64,000 nucleotides of DNA, from contig NZ_CP072865.1 of assembly GCF_017948245.1 (NCBI RefSeq), forward strand, positions 459,501 to 523,500, given 5' to 3'. Below are positions 45,524-54,686 of the stretch, piece by piece. Both the position numbers and the translations under genes were made by a program. Below the pieces are notes generated by a model. That model was not told the origin of the DNA. It saw nothing but the letters and a program-made list of their open reading frames with translations, and ran no database searches. This stretch comes from Rhizobium sp. NLR16a. GTDB lineage: Bacteria > Pseudomonadota > Alphaproteobacteria > Rhizobiales > Rhizobiaceae. Numbering within the stretch: position 1 is the stretch's first letter; each line of letters begins with the position of its first letter.

Positions 45524-45886
45524 ATGCAAAGGTTCATGATCACCGATAATTCGGACATTGTCCGTAAGGTCGGCAAGCGCATTCTCTCCGAACTCGACTT
45601 TCTCGTCAGCGAGGCCTCCGATGCCGCCGAGGCGCTGCAGCGCTGCCAGGCAGAGTTGCCGGAATACCTCATCGTCGATTCCGGCATGGAAGGTGCGCTC
45701 GACCTCATCGCGGCGATCCGCGCCATGGACGGCGGCAAAGAGGTCAAGATCTATTACTGCGTCATCGAGGCGGATCTGAAGAAGCTGATGGCGGGTAAAC
45801 GAGCCGGCGCCACCGATTTCCTGCTGAAGCCGTTCGATCGTAAGATCCTAACCGCCGTTTTCGGAAACCGCGCGATTGCTGCCTGA
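45524..45886 (+). CDS. Stand-alone receiver-domain response regulator
   Basis: A 120-residue single REC domain without output. Asp52 in IVDSGMEG is the likely phosphoacceptor, FLLKPFD supplies the conserved Lys, and the N-terminal acidic pair is reduced to one Asp (ITDNSD). Its sequence differs from CpdR and DivK. Its place between chpT and ctrA suggests phosphorelay work, perhaps as an alternative acceptor or sink for ChpT phosphate, which is inference. Upstream AAGGAG at 45514-45519 is a good ribosome site. Confidence 0.88.
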   Translation: MQRFMITDNSDIVRKVGKRILSELDFLVSEASDAAEALQRCQAELPEYLIVDSGMEGALDLIAAIRAMDGGKEVKIYYCVIEADLKKLMAGKRAGATDFLLKPFDRKILTAVFGNRAIAA

Positions 45887-46047
45887 CATCAGCTTTCTTC
45901 CCGGCCGCATCGGCCGTCCCTGAGCATAGTGCCGCAAGCGCCGCCGGGCTCCGGCTGACGCTGCGCTTTTCCTTGACCGGAATGTTAACCTGTTCGGCCA
46001 GATCAGGCGGAATCCCTCTAACGGGGCGGCAGCGCCGGCGGTGCAAA

Positions 46048-46076
46048 CGAAAAATCCCGCCGAAAGGGCGGGATTT
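46048..46076 (-). terminator. Rho-independent terminator of ctrA
   Basis: AAATCCCGCC (46052-46061) pairs with GGCGGGATTT (46067-46076) around GAAAG. On the minus strand the stem is followed by a run of T before CG. It begins 28 bases after the ctrA stop codon. Confidence 0.88.
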
Positions 46077-46103
46077 CGTCATCCGATAAGGGGGATCGGA
46101 AGA

Positions 46104-46805
<702 letters not shown>

Positions 46806-47242
46806 AATTATCCCCTTTACCGCCGCCGAAAGGTGGTCTGGCCCCCTACACGCTACCCGAACAAGCTACGTGATTTGGAAGCTGCCACGAAATGGTTAAC
46901 AAATTCTAATTCACTCTGGCAAGGAGTATCGAATTTATTAAATAATTTTTCCATTTCTCTGTTTTCCAATAGGAATCTCAAAAAGGCGTTCCTCAACGTT
47001 AACATTAGGAAACAGCGCTAACTGATTCATCCGACTCGCCAATGAAAAGGTTCGAACTTCGTGCCGTGGCATTTACCGACCCTTAAATCATCGGGCCTAT
47101 CATTAACGATGCCCGTAAACGAAAGGTTACCAGCGGTAGGTTTTTGTTAATATCGCAGGAAATTTTTTAGCAAACCGTGTCAAAGCGGCGCGCAGGGCGG
47201 TTTCAAGTTGAGCCGGGGTCTCGCATCACGGGAGTAATGCGT
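46806..47242. promoter_or_regulatory. Shared ctrA / fliJ-like upstream region with three GANTC sites
   Basis: This 437-bp AT-rich spacer contains no gene. GANTC, the CcrM methylation site, occurs at 46973-46977 (GAATC), 47024-47028 (GATTC) and 47033-47037 (GACTC). Six TTAA half-sites are present, including GTTAAC at 46895-46900 and 46998-47003, but no perfect TTAA-N7-TTAA CtrA box was found; the closest is TTAA-N7-TAAT at 46896-46910. Methylation-dependent and autoregulatory control of ctrA is known in related bacteria. Confidence 0.6.
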
Positions 47243-47596
47243 ATGAAGTCGCGAGAAAGTCTCGTTCGCCTGAAAGAGTTTCAGGTGAACGAAAAACGAC
47301 GTCAATTGCAGCAATTGCAGATGATGATGTCCGAATTCGAACGGATGACGAAGGATCTGGAGAGCCAGATCGTCGTCGAGGAAAAGAAGTCCGGTATATC
47401 CGACCCGAATCACTTTGCTTATCCGACCTTCGCCAAGGCCGCGCGTCAGCGGGCCGACAACCTGCAGGTTTCGATCAAGGAACTGAAGATGCAGGAAGAG
47501 GCGCTGGAACTGGCGCTTGAGGAAATGCAGGCGGAATATGCAAGGGCGACGGCGCTGGAAGAACGTGACAGCGGCGTCCGCGCCGCCAGGGCCTGA
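47243..47596 (+). CDS. FliJ-like coiled-coil protein
   Basis: A 117-residue, almost wholly helical protein (KSRESLVRLKEFQVNEKRRQ, then LQQLQMMMSEFERMTKDLES and LKMQEEALELALEEMQAEYA). This coiled-coil hairpin layout is that of FliJ, the flagellar export chaperone that contacts the FliI ATPase stalk. Sequence alone does not exclude another small coiled-coil protein. The start at 47243 is 8 bases after GGGAG; an ATG two codons upstream is too close to it. No other flagellar genes are nearby, but divergence from ctrA fits a cell-cycle-controlled motility gene. Confidence 0.75.
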   Translation: MKSRESLVRLKEFQVNEKRRQLQQLQMMMSEFERMTKDLESQIVVEEKKSGISDPNHFAYPTFAKAARQRADNLQVSIKELKMQEEALELALEEMQAEYARATALEERDSGVRAARA

Positions 47597-47644
47597 GAGA
47601 AAATGCGGGCGCCGGCGTCGGCGCCTGACGATCGCCTGAGAGAG

Positions 47645-47685
47645 GCCATGTATGATGGGCGCGCTGTCCGTCATACATGGCTTTT
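47645..47685 (+). terminator. Terminator of the FliJ-like gene
   Basis: GCCATGTATGA (47645-47655) pairs perfectly with TCATACATGGC (47671-47681) around a 15-base loop and is followed by TTTT. It starts 48 bases after the stop codon. Confidence 0.8.
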
Positions 47686-47751
47686 GGTGTTTCCCGCCTT
47701 TTGCGTCCGCACGCCGCCGCTCCCCGCGGCGACCGCTTCAGGCGTCGCGAA

Positions 47752-48030
47752 TCAATTCACGACATCCTGCCATTCCGGATGACGTTGCGCCTGCGCCTTG
47801 AAGAACGGGCAGAGCGGGATGATCTTCCAACCGCCGGCGCGGGCCGCTTCCACCGCGTGAAGCGCCAATGCCTGGCCGACACCCTTGCCGCGCAGGGCAT
47901 CGGGAACTGCCGTGTGATCGATGATGACGTGCTTCGGCGAGGTTCGCGAATAGGTCATCTCCGCCTCGTGCCCCTCGACGTCCACGGCATAACGGCCACC
48001 GGATACGCCTTCCTCATTTCGGATATCCAT
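47752..48030 (-). CDS. YjdJ-type GNAT N-acetyltransferase
   Basis: A 92-residue compact acetyltransferase of the GCN5-related class found as single short proteins. AEMTYSRTSPKHVIIDHTAV is followed by the acetyl-CoA loop RGKGVGQAL and IIPLCPFFKAQAQRHPEW, which is characteristic of this family. The start at 48030 follows GAGGAAAG; the frame extends upstream to 48075 without support. The substrate is unknown. Confidence 0.9.
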   Translation of the reverse strand: MDIRNEEGVSGGRYAVDVEGHEAEMTYSRTSPKHVIIDHTAVPDALRGKGVGQALALHAVEAARAGGWKIIPLCPFFKAQAQRHPEWQDVVN

Positions 48031-48165
48031 CGTCTTTCCTCGTGCACAGATATTAATCGCAGCCGACGGTGACACGGCGGCGCGGTCGTGCCAAGGCGGT
48101 AGAACAGTTCCTCAGGGAGACGCAGTGTTCATGAAAAATGTCGGATCGACGCGAGGTCTTTGGCA

Positions 48166-48633
48166 ATGAGCGCGCTTTCGATCATCCGCCCCGCTCTTCT
48201 CGTGGCCGCGCCGTTCCTCCTGGCGCTCGGCCTGATCTTACCGCTGGTCCGTTTCGAGACGCTGTATTTCTTCGATCAGACCCCTTCGCTCATCGAAATC
48301 GTCGTCTCGCTCTGGCAAGGCGGCGATGGGCTGCTGGCGGCGGTCGTCGCGCTGGTCTCGATCGTGCTTCCGTTTCTGAAGATGATCGGGATTGCGGCGG
48401 AAGCGACGGCTGCCGGCAGCGGGGCCGGGAGGCAGTTCTATCGGCGCGTCGTGCCGCATCTGTCCAAGTGGTCAATGATGGACGTGCTGCTGGTCGCGAT
48501 CGTCATTGCTGCGGCGAAGACAACGGGGTTGGCGGATGCCTTCACGCAGCCCGGCCTCTGGTGCTACGCCGCCTCGTCAATAATTTCGGGCCTTCTTCAT
48601 TCCCTGATGGGAGATGCGTCCGGCCCGAAATAA
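48166..48633 (+). CDS. PqiA-domain membrane protein
   Basis: A 155-residue inner-membrane protein with four predicted helices. LILPLVRFETLYFF and VALVSIVLPFLKMIGI, followed by HLSKWSMMDVLLVAIVIAAAK, match one repeat of the paraquat-inducible protein A family (KWSMxDVF-type motif). E. coli PqiA has two such repeats; this has one, as several rhizobial members do. It is likely involved in envelope lipid handling by family resemblance. The start is ATG at 48166 with GAGG 9 bases upstream; a TTG two codons earlier is possible. Confidence 0.88.
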   Translation: MSALSIIRPALLVAAPFLLALGLILPLVRFETLYFFDQTPSLIEIVVSLWQGGDGLLAAVVALVSIVLPFLKMIGIAAEATAAGSGAGRQFYRRVVPHLSKWSMMDVLLVAIVIAAAKTTGLADAFTQPGLWCYAASSIISGLLHSLMGDASGPK

Positions 48634-48653
48634 ATGTCGGCGATGGCGCGCGA

Positions 48654-48929
48654 TCAGTGGCGATATTGCTGGATGCGCGTGGTGCGCAGGCCGGCGAGGC
48701 CATGGCTGTTGATCGACGACTGCCAGGAAAGGAACTCTTCGACCGTGAGCGTGTAACGCTCGCAGGCCTCTTCCAAGCTCAACAGGCCACCGCGAACAGC
48801 CGCGACAACCTCTGCCTTGCGGCGGATCACCCAGCGCCGCGTATTGGGCGGCGGAAGGTCCGCGATGGTCAGGGGGCTGCCATCGGGGCCGATGACATAT
48901 TTCACTCGGGGACGTATCATTTCGGTCAT
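48654..48929 (-). CDS. sciP: SciP (DUF1153), CtrA inhibitory protein
   Basis: A 91-residue helix-turn-helix protein. MIRPRVKYVIGPDGSPLTIA, then DLPPPNTRRWVIRRKAEVVA and LLSLEEACERYTLTVEEFLS, are near-invariant in alphaproteobacterial SciP. In Caulobacter it binds CtrA on DNA and blocks transcription of CtrA targets early in the cell cycle. The start at 48929 matches the conserved N-terminus; the frame runs 17 codons further upstream without support. It is convergent with the PqiA-type gene and only 1.8 kb from ctrA. Confidence 0.93.
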   Translation of the reverse strand: MTEMIRPRVKYVIGPDGSPLTIADLPPPNTRRWVIRRKAEVVAAVRGGLLSLEEACERYTLTVEEFLSWQSSINSHGLAGLRTTRIQQYRH

Positions 48930-49026
48930 TGGACTCTCTACACAACGCAAGACCACGAGCGCCACTCTAGCCTGCCACATTTAAAAATTGCCTAAGCCCA
49001 ACGTAAGACTTTGATAACAAATTTAG

Positions 49027-49570
49027 ATGCCCGGAGTGGCCGGTGAACGAGCGAAGCAAAATCCCGCCGGCTCTCACGAGCACGTCGATCTCTTCTACGG
49101 CATCGGACCGGTGACGCCGATGAAGCGGACGGTTCCGCCGATCTTCCGTGAGGAGGGATCGATTGCGGGAAGTGCGGCCGATCAGGAAAATTGCCGCCGC
49201 TGCACGCTCTTCCAGGTGCCCGGCCTGAAAAACGGCTTCGCCTTCGCATTGCCAGCATTGACCTGAAACAATACATTTTCGCTACTCGGGCAGCCATGCA
49301 TTCTATGGCAGTGCGCTTTAGCTGCGTGAGCTTCTGGAGCAGCTCTCAGGCAACAGCAATCCTGAAGATGGCTCGCCGGCAACGTCTAGCCGGCCCCAGA
49401 TCGGAGAGCTGCGCTGTCGGCGAATCGCAAGAGCAGCGATGAGATCGCGATCATTCTCGATCTCTCATCGCACGCTGTCGACGGTTATCTGAAGAGCGCG
49501 ATGTAAAAGCCATACAGGGTCGACCGCACGCAGGCGGTCGCCAGAACGGCACCGGCCGCCCTGTCCTTTC
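49027..49570 (+). pseudogene. Decayed LuxR-family regulator
   Basis: The stretch carries broken pieces of a LuxR protein with an autoinducer-binding-type domain. GLKNGFAFALPAL ends at a stop near 49265. PRSES-type sequence of the HTH start is in one frame (about 49382-49440). KSSDEIAIILDLSSHAVDGY is in another (49429-49488), ending at a TAA (49504-49506), after which VDRTQAVAR continues in the same frame (49519-49545). At least one frameshift and one internal stop separate them. It fills most of the 750-bp gap between sciP and pssA. No intact reading frame remains. Confidence 0.6.
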
Positions 49571-49586
49571 TCACAAAAAGGCGAGA

Positions 49587-49680
49587 GCAATTCCAGGCAA
49601 AGCGTAAAGTGCTTTTGCCGGGAATTGCACAATACAAAAGGTTAGAGCGGTTCTGCGCTTCCGTGGAAAGCTGAACCGCT
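49587..49680. repeat. Two intergenic palindromes downstream of pssA
   Basis: GCAATTCC-A-GGCAA (49587-49599) pairs with TTGCC-G-GGAATTGC (49616-49628), belonging to the family seen at 2071-2110 and 19340-19396. A second stem, AGCGGTTC (49646-49653)/GAACCGCT (49673-49680), abuts the pssA stop codon and belongs to another element type whose start AGAGCGGTTC also occurs near 2014. Together they may terminate pssA. Confidence 0.65.
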
Positions 49681-49681
49681 G

Positions 49682-50407
49682 TTAAAAGCCTTTTCCGCCG
49701 GTCACTTCTGACACAACGGTCCCGACGATGATGCGCATGTCCATCAAGATCGAGAAATTCCCGACATAATAAAGATCACAAGCGATGCGGGCGCGCGCCT
49801 TGGCGGGACGATCGGTCGGACCGCGCAGGCCACGCATCTGGGCAAGACCGGTCATGCCGGGGCGCATGGCGTGGCGCTGATGATATTCCGGCACGAGCTC
49901 TTCATAGAGCATGCCGCCGGCGCGCATGCCGATTGCATGGCAGCGAGGACCGACGACCGACATATCGCCCAACAGCACGTTCAACAGCTGTGGCAACTCG
50001 TCGATATTCGTGCGGCGCAGAATGGCGCCGATGCGGGTGATACGGGGGTCGTTCTTCACCGTCTGGGCGACGCCCGAGACATCGCAGAGATCGGTACGCA
50101 TGGAACGGAACTTGTAGACCTTGATGGCCTTGCAGTTCTTACCCCAGCGGGTCTGCTTGAACAGCACCGGTCCCGGGCTGTCGAGCTTGATCAGCAGGGC
50201 GACGAGGAGAAGGAAAGGGGCGAGGACGAGGAGGGCGCTCAACGACGAAACTATGTCGAACGCCCGCTTCAGGGCGAGATCCACCCACGGCGCCTGGGAG
50301 GCATCGCTATGGATGACAGGGGTTTGAATCTTCAGGCTCGGCTGCTGGCGGCGGCTCGGCCGGAAGGAATCAGTCGAAATGGTGTTGTTTAATTCCGTGA
50401 TGCTCAA
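49682..50407 (-). CDS. pssA: Exopolysaccharide sugar-1-phosphate transferase PssA
   Basis: A 241-residue membrane glycosyltransferase that loads the first sugar phosphate on undecaprenyl phosphate in acidic exopolysaccharide synthesis. One N-terminal transmembrane helix (about 47-75, FDIVSSLSALLVLAPFLLLV) precedes the bacterial sugar transferase domain: YKFRSMRTD, NIDELPQLLNVLLGDMSVVG and MRPGMTGLAQMRG. R. leguminosarum PssA fits in sequence type and in having an inositol-monophosphatase-like gene (pssB) upstream. The start appears to be TTG at 50407; published PssA is shorter, so the true start may be internal. Confidence 0.8.
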   Translation of the reverse strand: MSITELNNTISTDSFRPSRRQQPSLKIQTPVIHSDASQAPWVDLALKRAFDIVSSLSALLVLAPFLLLVALLIKLDSPGPVLFKQTRWGKNCKAIKVYKFRSMRTDLCDVSGVAQTVKNDPRITRIGAILRRTNIDELPQLLNVLLGDMSVVGPRCHAIGMRAGGMLYEELVPEYHQRHAMRPGMTGLAQMRGLRGPTDRPAKARARIACDLYYVGNFSILMDMRIIVGTVVSEVTGGKGF

Positions 50408-51054
50408 GGATCGTACTCTGTTGTCTTCGAGGGGCGCGGCGGCAATAGGCGATCAATGGTTTGCCCTGTGACCAGGGCTGCACTCAGGTGTTGGTAACCC
50501 TACTAAAACGGAAAAATGCGACAATTGTGTAATGGTGTCCAGAGAAATATCGCATCGCAACAAATCTTTCGCACTTGCGTTAAGTTGAGGCAACCTCATG
50601 ATATTTCGTTAATAATTGGAATTTCGTCAAGGTTTCTAGGCTCTTGGCGAGGGCTTCCACAGGTCTGTCCTCGTGTTGTTTCGACACGCGACCGACGGTT
50701 GGCCGACGGCATTTTTAACGAATTCCGACGTGAATTTTTTTGCCGGATATGTTCGGCCGTTCTCAATCTGTGTCAAAATATGACAAAATCAAGGCCGAAT
50801 CGGCAGGGGTTCGAACCGGTGAAGATGGACGTTAAGCCCACCGGGAATCACGCGCGCCGCATCGGCCAAATCACTTTCCGATTTCTACGAGTGTCTGCGG
50901 TGCGGCTCGAACGCGGCAGGACGATATTTGAACGATTAAGAGCAGGGGCCGCAGTGGTCGCCACGCGCCAAGGCGTTCGTGGAGCGGGCGGCAGGCGCAG
51001 AACATATCATGAGCGGGACCGCGTATCATGGCATTTGCGAATGCCCGCGGACGG
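50408..51054. promoter_or_regulatory. Long pssA upstream region without a gene
   Basis: There is no convincing coding sequence in these 647 bases; the plus-strand open frame from 50516 lacks a ribosome site and homology. The part nearest pssA (50460-50640) is AT-rich. A dyad TGAGG-CAA-CCTCA lies at 50586-50598 and ACAATTGT at 50521-50528. Published R. leguminosarum pssA has a long upstream region with several promoters and RosR control; the present dyads are unproven candidates. Confidence 0.55.
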
Positions 51055-51852
51055 TCACGCCGGTTCGAGGACGCGTTTCCTGCCGCCCCAGGAAATGAAG
51101 TTCGGGTTGGCGAAGTCGAAATCGGCCGCTGTCCCCGTCTTGCCATAGGTCAGCGGCGCTCCGTCGAGCGTCACCGTCGATCCCCCGGCAGCGCGCAGCA
51201 CCGCATCGCCGGCCGCGGTGTCCCACTCCATCGTGCGGGTGAAGCGTGGATAGACGTCGGCCTTGCCTTCCGCCAGCAGGCAGAATTTCAGCGAGGAGCC
51301 GATATTGGTGCATTTGGAGATCGCGTGATCGGCGAGGAAGGTTCCCGTCTCCGGGCTGTTGTGACGAAGGCTTGCAAGTGCAAGCCGGTCGTCCGGCTGC
51401 TCGCGCACGGCAATTGCGGTGCGCGCCCCGATGGTGAAGTCCTCGGTGACATCAAGCCTTTCGGCACGGCCGTGCTCTCCTAAGAAGGCGAGCCCGAGCG
51501 CCGGCGCGTAGACGATCCCGGCGACCGGGGCGCCGTTCTCGATATAAGCGATGTTGACGGTGAATTCCTGCCGTCCGTCGACGAATTCACGGGTGCCGTC
51601 GAGCGGGTCGACCAGGAAGAAGCCGCGGCCGCTGATGTCGGGCACGCTTCCAGCGGCAACCGACTCTTCCGCCACGACGGGTATATCGGGATAATCCCTG
51701 GACAGATGGGCGAGGATGATGCGTTCGGCCTCCTCGTCGGCAACCGTAACCGGGCTCGCGTCCGCCTTCATGGTGATGGGAAAGCCTTCGCGCAAGATCG
51801 CGATGATGGCCTTACCGGCTTCGAGCGCCGCCTTTTCAAATGTCGTCAGCAT
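51055..51852 (-). CDS. pssB: Inositol-monophosphatase family protein PssB (CysQ-like)
   Basis: A 265-residue Mg2+-dependent phosphatase. VVAEES, FFLVDPLDGTREFVDGRQEF (metal-binding DPLDGT) and MEWDTAAGDAVLRAAGG are the signatures of the IMPase/CysQ family, whose members hydrolyse inositol phosphate or 3'-phosphoadenosine 5'-phosphate. In R. leguminosarum the gene upstream of pssA, named pssB, encodes such a protein and affects exopolysaccharide level. By motif alone (DGTREF) cysQ is an equally good name; context favours pssB. ATG start; no overlap with neighbours. Confidence 0.85.
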   Translation of the reverse strand: MLTTFEKAALEAGKAIIAILREGFPITMKADASPVTVADEEAERIILAHLSRDYPDIPVVAEESVAAGSVPDISGRGFFLVDPLDGTREFVDGRQEFTVNIAYIENGAPVAGIVYAPALGLAFLGEHGRAERLDVTEDFTIGARTAIAVREQPDDRLALASLRHNSPETGTFLADHAISKCTNIGSSLKFCLLAEGKADVYPRFTRTMEWDTAAGDAVLRAAGGSTVTLDGAPLTYGKTGTAADFDFANPNFISWGGRKRVLEPA

Positions 51853-52387
51853 TGTCCTTTTGCCGTTCGCCGCGCCGCGAGCGCCCGCTGTCGCTCGTCG
51901 TCAACCATCCCTGTCGCACCAGATATCGATATGGTGGTTCTCGCCGCGCCCCGCACCCCCGATAACGCAGATTGAAGATGCTACCATAAGTTCCCGCAGC
52001 TGTCAGGCGAGGATGGCGGCATTTACCTGTGAAATACCATTCGCAAAAACTGCAGGCTCAAGGGTTGAATTTGCGCTTTCTTCCAGCCTTATGGAATAGC
52101 TTACGCGGGAAGCGGCGCAGGAAATCGACGGCGCGCTTGCCGGATGGTTAAGCCGGCAGCAGGTTTTGGCTAAAAATGGGTCGGTCTTTGCCGATTTTCT
52201 GTGGATTCTGGTTCAAAATGCGCCATTTAGGCCTGTTCGAATAAGAATCTGCTGGCGTAAATCCTTTTTGTCTTCACATTTTCACCGAAACCGCTATGCA
52301 TGCGGCCTATGAGGTTCCTTGAACGAGGAGCCGAATAACCAAAAAGAGATGCAGCATCTTCGGCTCGCATCCAGGGGAAAACGACAT
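51853..52387. promoter_or_regulatory. bra operon upstream region with leader stem-loop
   Basis: No gene is seen in these 535 bases. A stem TGCCGG-N9-CCGGCA lies at 52138-52158. Close to the operon, GAGCCGAA (52328-52335) pairs with TTCGGCTC (52359-52366), and the loop ends in the self-complementary AGATGC-A-GCATCT (52347-52359). These two structures share position 52359 and would compete in part. The stem ends 21 bases before the braD ATG. A leader or attenuator function is conceivable. Confidence 0.45.
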
Positions 52388-53290
52388 ATGGAGTATTTCG
52401 TCCAGCAGCTCTTCAATGGGCTGACGCTCGGATCCATCTATGGCCTCGTGGCTATCGGCTATACGATGGTTTATGGCATTATCGGCATGATCAATTTCGC
52501 CCATGGCGACATCTTCATGCTCGGTGGTTTCGCCGCTCTTATCGTCTTTCTCGTCCTCACATCCATCTTCGCAGGTCTCCCGGTGGCAATTTTGCTGCTG
52601 GCGATGCTTGTCGTCGCGATGCTGATGACGAGTCTGTGGAATTGGACGATCGAGCGTGTCGCCTACCGTCCGCTGCGCGGATCCTTCCGCCTTGCACCGT
52701 TGATCACCGCGATCGGCATGTCGATTGTGCTGTCCAACTTCATCCAGGTGACGCAGGGGCCGCGCAACAAGCCGATCCCGCCGATGGTGAGCTCGGTTTA
52801 CCAGTTCGGCAACATCTCGGTGTCGCTGAAGCAGATCATCATCATCCTGATCACGGCGGTGCTGCTGACCGTCTTCTGGTATATCGTCAATCACACGGCC
52901 CTCGGCCGCGCCCAGCGCGCCACCGAGCAGGATCGCAAGATGGCGGCGCTGCTCGGCGTCAATGTCGACCAGACGATCTCGATCACTTTCGTCATGGGGG
53001 CGGCGCTGGCTGCCGTCGCCGGGACGATGTATCTGATGTATTATGGCGTCGCTTCGTTCGCCGATGGTTTCACGCCGGGTGTGAAGGCATTTACCGCAGC
53101 CGTTCTCGGCGGCATCGGCTCGTTGCCGGGCGCCGTTCTTGGTGGGCTGATGATTGGCCTGATCGAATCGCTGTGGTCAGCCTATTTCACCATCGCGTAT
53201 AAGGATGTGGCGACCTTCGCCATCCTCGCTTTCGTGCTGATCTTCAAACCGACGGGCATCCTCGGACGGCCGGAAGTCGAGAAGGTATAA
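52388..53290 (+). CDS. braD: Branched-chain amino acid ABC transporter permease BraD/LivH
   Basis: A 300-residue inner-membrane permease with about eight helices. [20 protein letters not shown] and [18 protein letters not shown] are the LivH signature; [20 protein letters not shown] is the conserved loop that contacts the ATPases. It imports leucine-type and, in R. leguminosarum Bra, a broad range of amino acids. The start at 52388 matches the family N-terminus and follows GGGGAAAA. It is the first gene of a run of six on one strand. Confidence 0.95.
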   Translation: MEYFVQQLFNGLTLGSIYGLVAIGYTMVYGIIGMINFAHGDIFMLGGFAALIVFLVLTSIFAGLPVAILLLAMLVVAMLMTSLWNWTIERVAYRPLRGSFRLAPLITAIGMSIVLSNFIQVTQGPRNKPIPPMVSSVYQFGNISVSLKQIIIILITAVLLTVFWYIVNHTALGRAQRATEQDRKMAALLGVNVDQTISITFVMGAALAAVAGTMYLMYYGVASFADGFTPGVKAFTAAVLGGIGSLPGAVLGGLMIGLIESLWSAYFTIAYKDVATFAILAFVLIFKPTGILGRPEVEKV

Positions 53291-53294
53291 CGTC

Positions 53295-54686
53295 ATGGCA
53301 AATATCGAGAATTCTGCAGGCAAGCCCGATGCCGGACTTGTCCGCAAAGGTCTTATCGAAGCCCTTTTCGCCGCCGTTCTCTCCCTCGGCATGTTCGTTC
53401 TCTATGTCGGCCTAAAAACCGATCAGAACATCAACAACGAGCTGATCATCGTCCAGCGTTGGGGACTGCTGGCGATTTTTGTCGCTATCGCCGCGATCGG
53501 CCGTTTCGCGATGGTCGTTTTCATCAAGCCGAATATCGACCGCCGAAAACTCCGCAAGGCGCGGGAAGGCGATCTCGACATTTCGACCGAGAAGAGTTTC
53601 TTCCATCGGCATTTCCTGAAGATCGCGCTGCTCGCGCTACTGCTTTATCCCATGGTGATCGTGGCGCTCGTCGGCGCTCAGGGCTCGTTGAAATGGGTCG
53701 ACAATTTCGGCATCCAGATCCTGATCTACGTGATGCTCGCGTGGGGACTGAACATCGTCGTCGGCCTCGCGGGCCTTCTCGATCTCGGCTATGTCGCCTT
53801 CTATGCGGTCGGCGCCTATTCCTACGCCCTGCTGTCGAGCTATTTCGGCCTGTCCTTCTGGTTGCTGCTGCCGCTTTCCGGCATTCTCGCAGCGCTCTGG
53901 GGCGTCATTCTCGGCTTCCCGGTGCTGCGCCTGCGCGGCGACTATCTCGCCATCGTCACGCTCGCCTTCGGTGAAATCATCCGCCTCGTCCTGATCAACT
54001 GGACCGACGTGACCAAGGGAACCTTTGGTATCTCGAGCATTCCCAAGGCGACGCTCTTCGGCATTCCTTTCGATGCGACGGCCGGCGGCTTTGCCAAGCT
54101 CTTTCACCTGCCGATGTCTTCCGCGTACTACAAGATTTTCCTCTTCTACCTGATCCTGGCGCTGTGCATGCTGACGGCCTACGTCACCATCCGCCTGCGG
54201 CGCATGCCGATCGGGCGTGCCTGGGAAGCGCTGCGTGAAGACGAGATCGCTTGCCGTTCGCTCGGCATCAACACGGTGACGACCAAGCTGACGGCGTTCG
54301 CGACGGGAGCCATGTTCGGTGGCTTCGCGGGCTCGTTCTTCGCCGCTCGCCAGGGATTCGTCTCGCCGGAATCCTTCATCTTCCTGGAATCGGCCGTCGT
54401 TCTCGCCATCGTCGTTCTCGGCGGCATGGGCTCGCTGACCGGCATTGCGATCGCCGCGATCGTCATGGTGGGCGGTACCGAAGCGCTGCGCGAAATGGAT
54501 TTCCTGAAAGCAGTCTTTGGGCCCGACTTCACGCCGGAACTCTACCGCATGCTGCTCTTCGGTCTCGCCATGGTGGTCGTCATGCTATTCAAACCGCGCG
54601 GTTTCGTCGGATCGCGTGAACCAACCGCCTTCCTCAAGACACGCAAGGCCGTATCTGGAAGCTTCACCAAGGAGGGCCACGGTTGA
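53295..54686 (+). CDS. braE: Branched-chain amino acid ABC transporter permease BraE/LivM
   Basis: A 463-residue permease, second partner of BraD. The long N-terminal part (about 1-115) contains extra helices and a charged cytoplasmic segment, as in other long LivM proteins. The core has [40 protein letters not shown] and [20 protein letters not shown]. It starts 4 bases after braD and its TGA overlaps the braF ATG by one base. Confidence 0.95.
   Translation: MANIENSAGKPDAGLVRKGLIEALFAAVLSLGMFVLYVGLKTDQNINNELIIVQRWGLLAIFVAIAAIGRFAMVVFIKPNIDRRKLRKAREGDLDISTEKSFFHRHFLKIALLALLLYPMVIVALVGAQGSLKWVDNFGIQILIYVMLAWGLNIVVGLAGLLDLGYVAFYAVGAYSYALLSSYFGLSFWLLLPLSGILAALWGVILGFPVLRLRGDYLAIVTLAFGEIIRLVLINWTDVTKGTFGISSIPKATLFGIPFDATAGGFAKLFHLPMSSAYYKIFLFYLILALCMLTAYVTIRLRRMPIGRAWEALREDEIACRSLGINTVTTKLTAFATGAMFGGFAGSFFAARQGFVSPESFIFLESAVVLAIVVLGGMGSLTGIAIAAIVMVGGTEALREMDFLKAVFGPDFTPELYRMLLFGLAMVVVMLFKPRGFVGSREPTAFLKTRKAVSGSFTKEGHG

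Noticed and set aside
46806..47242. Possible small gene at 46833-47021
   Set aside because: Short Asn/Lys/Leu-rich frame in AT-rich regulatory DNA, with no ribosome site and no family features.
50516..51148. A 210-codon plus-strand frame in the pssA upstream region
   Set aside because: No ribosome site, no familiar motif, and overlaps the end of pssB antisense; treated as non-coding.
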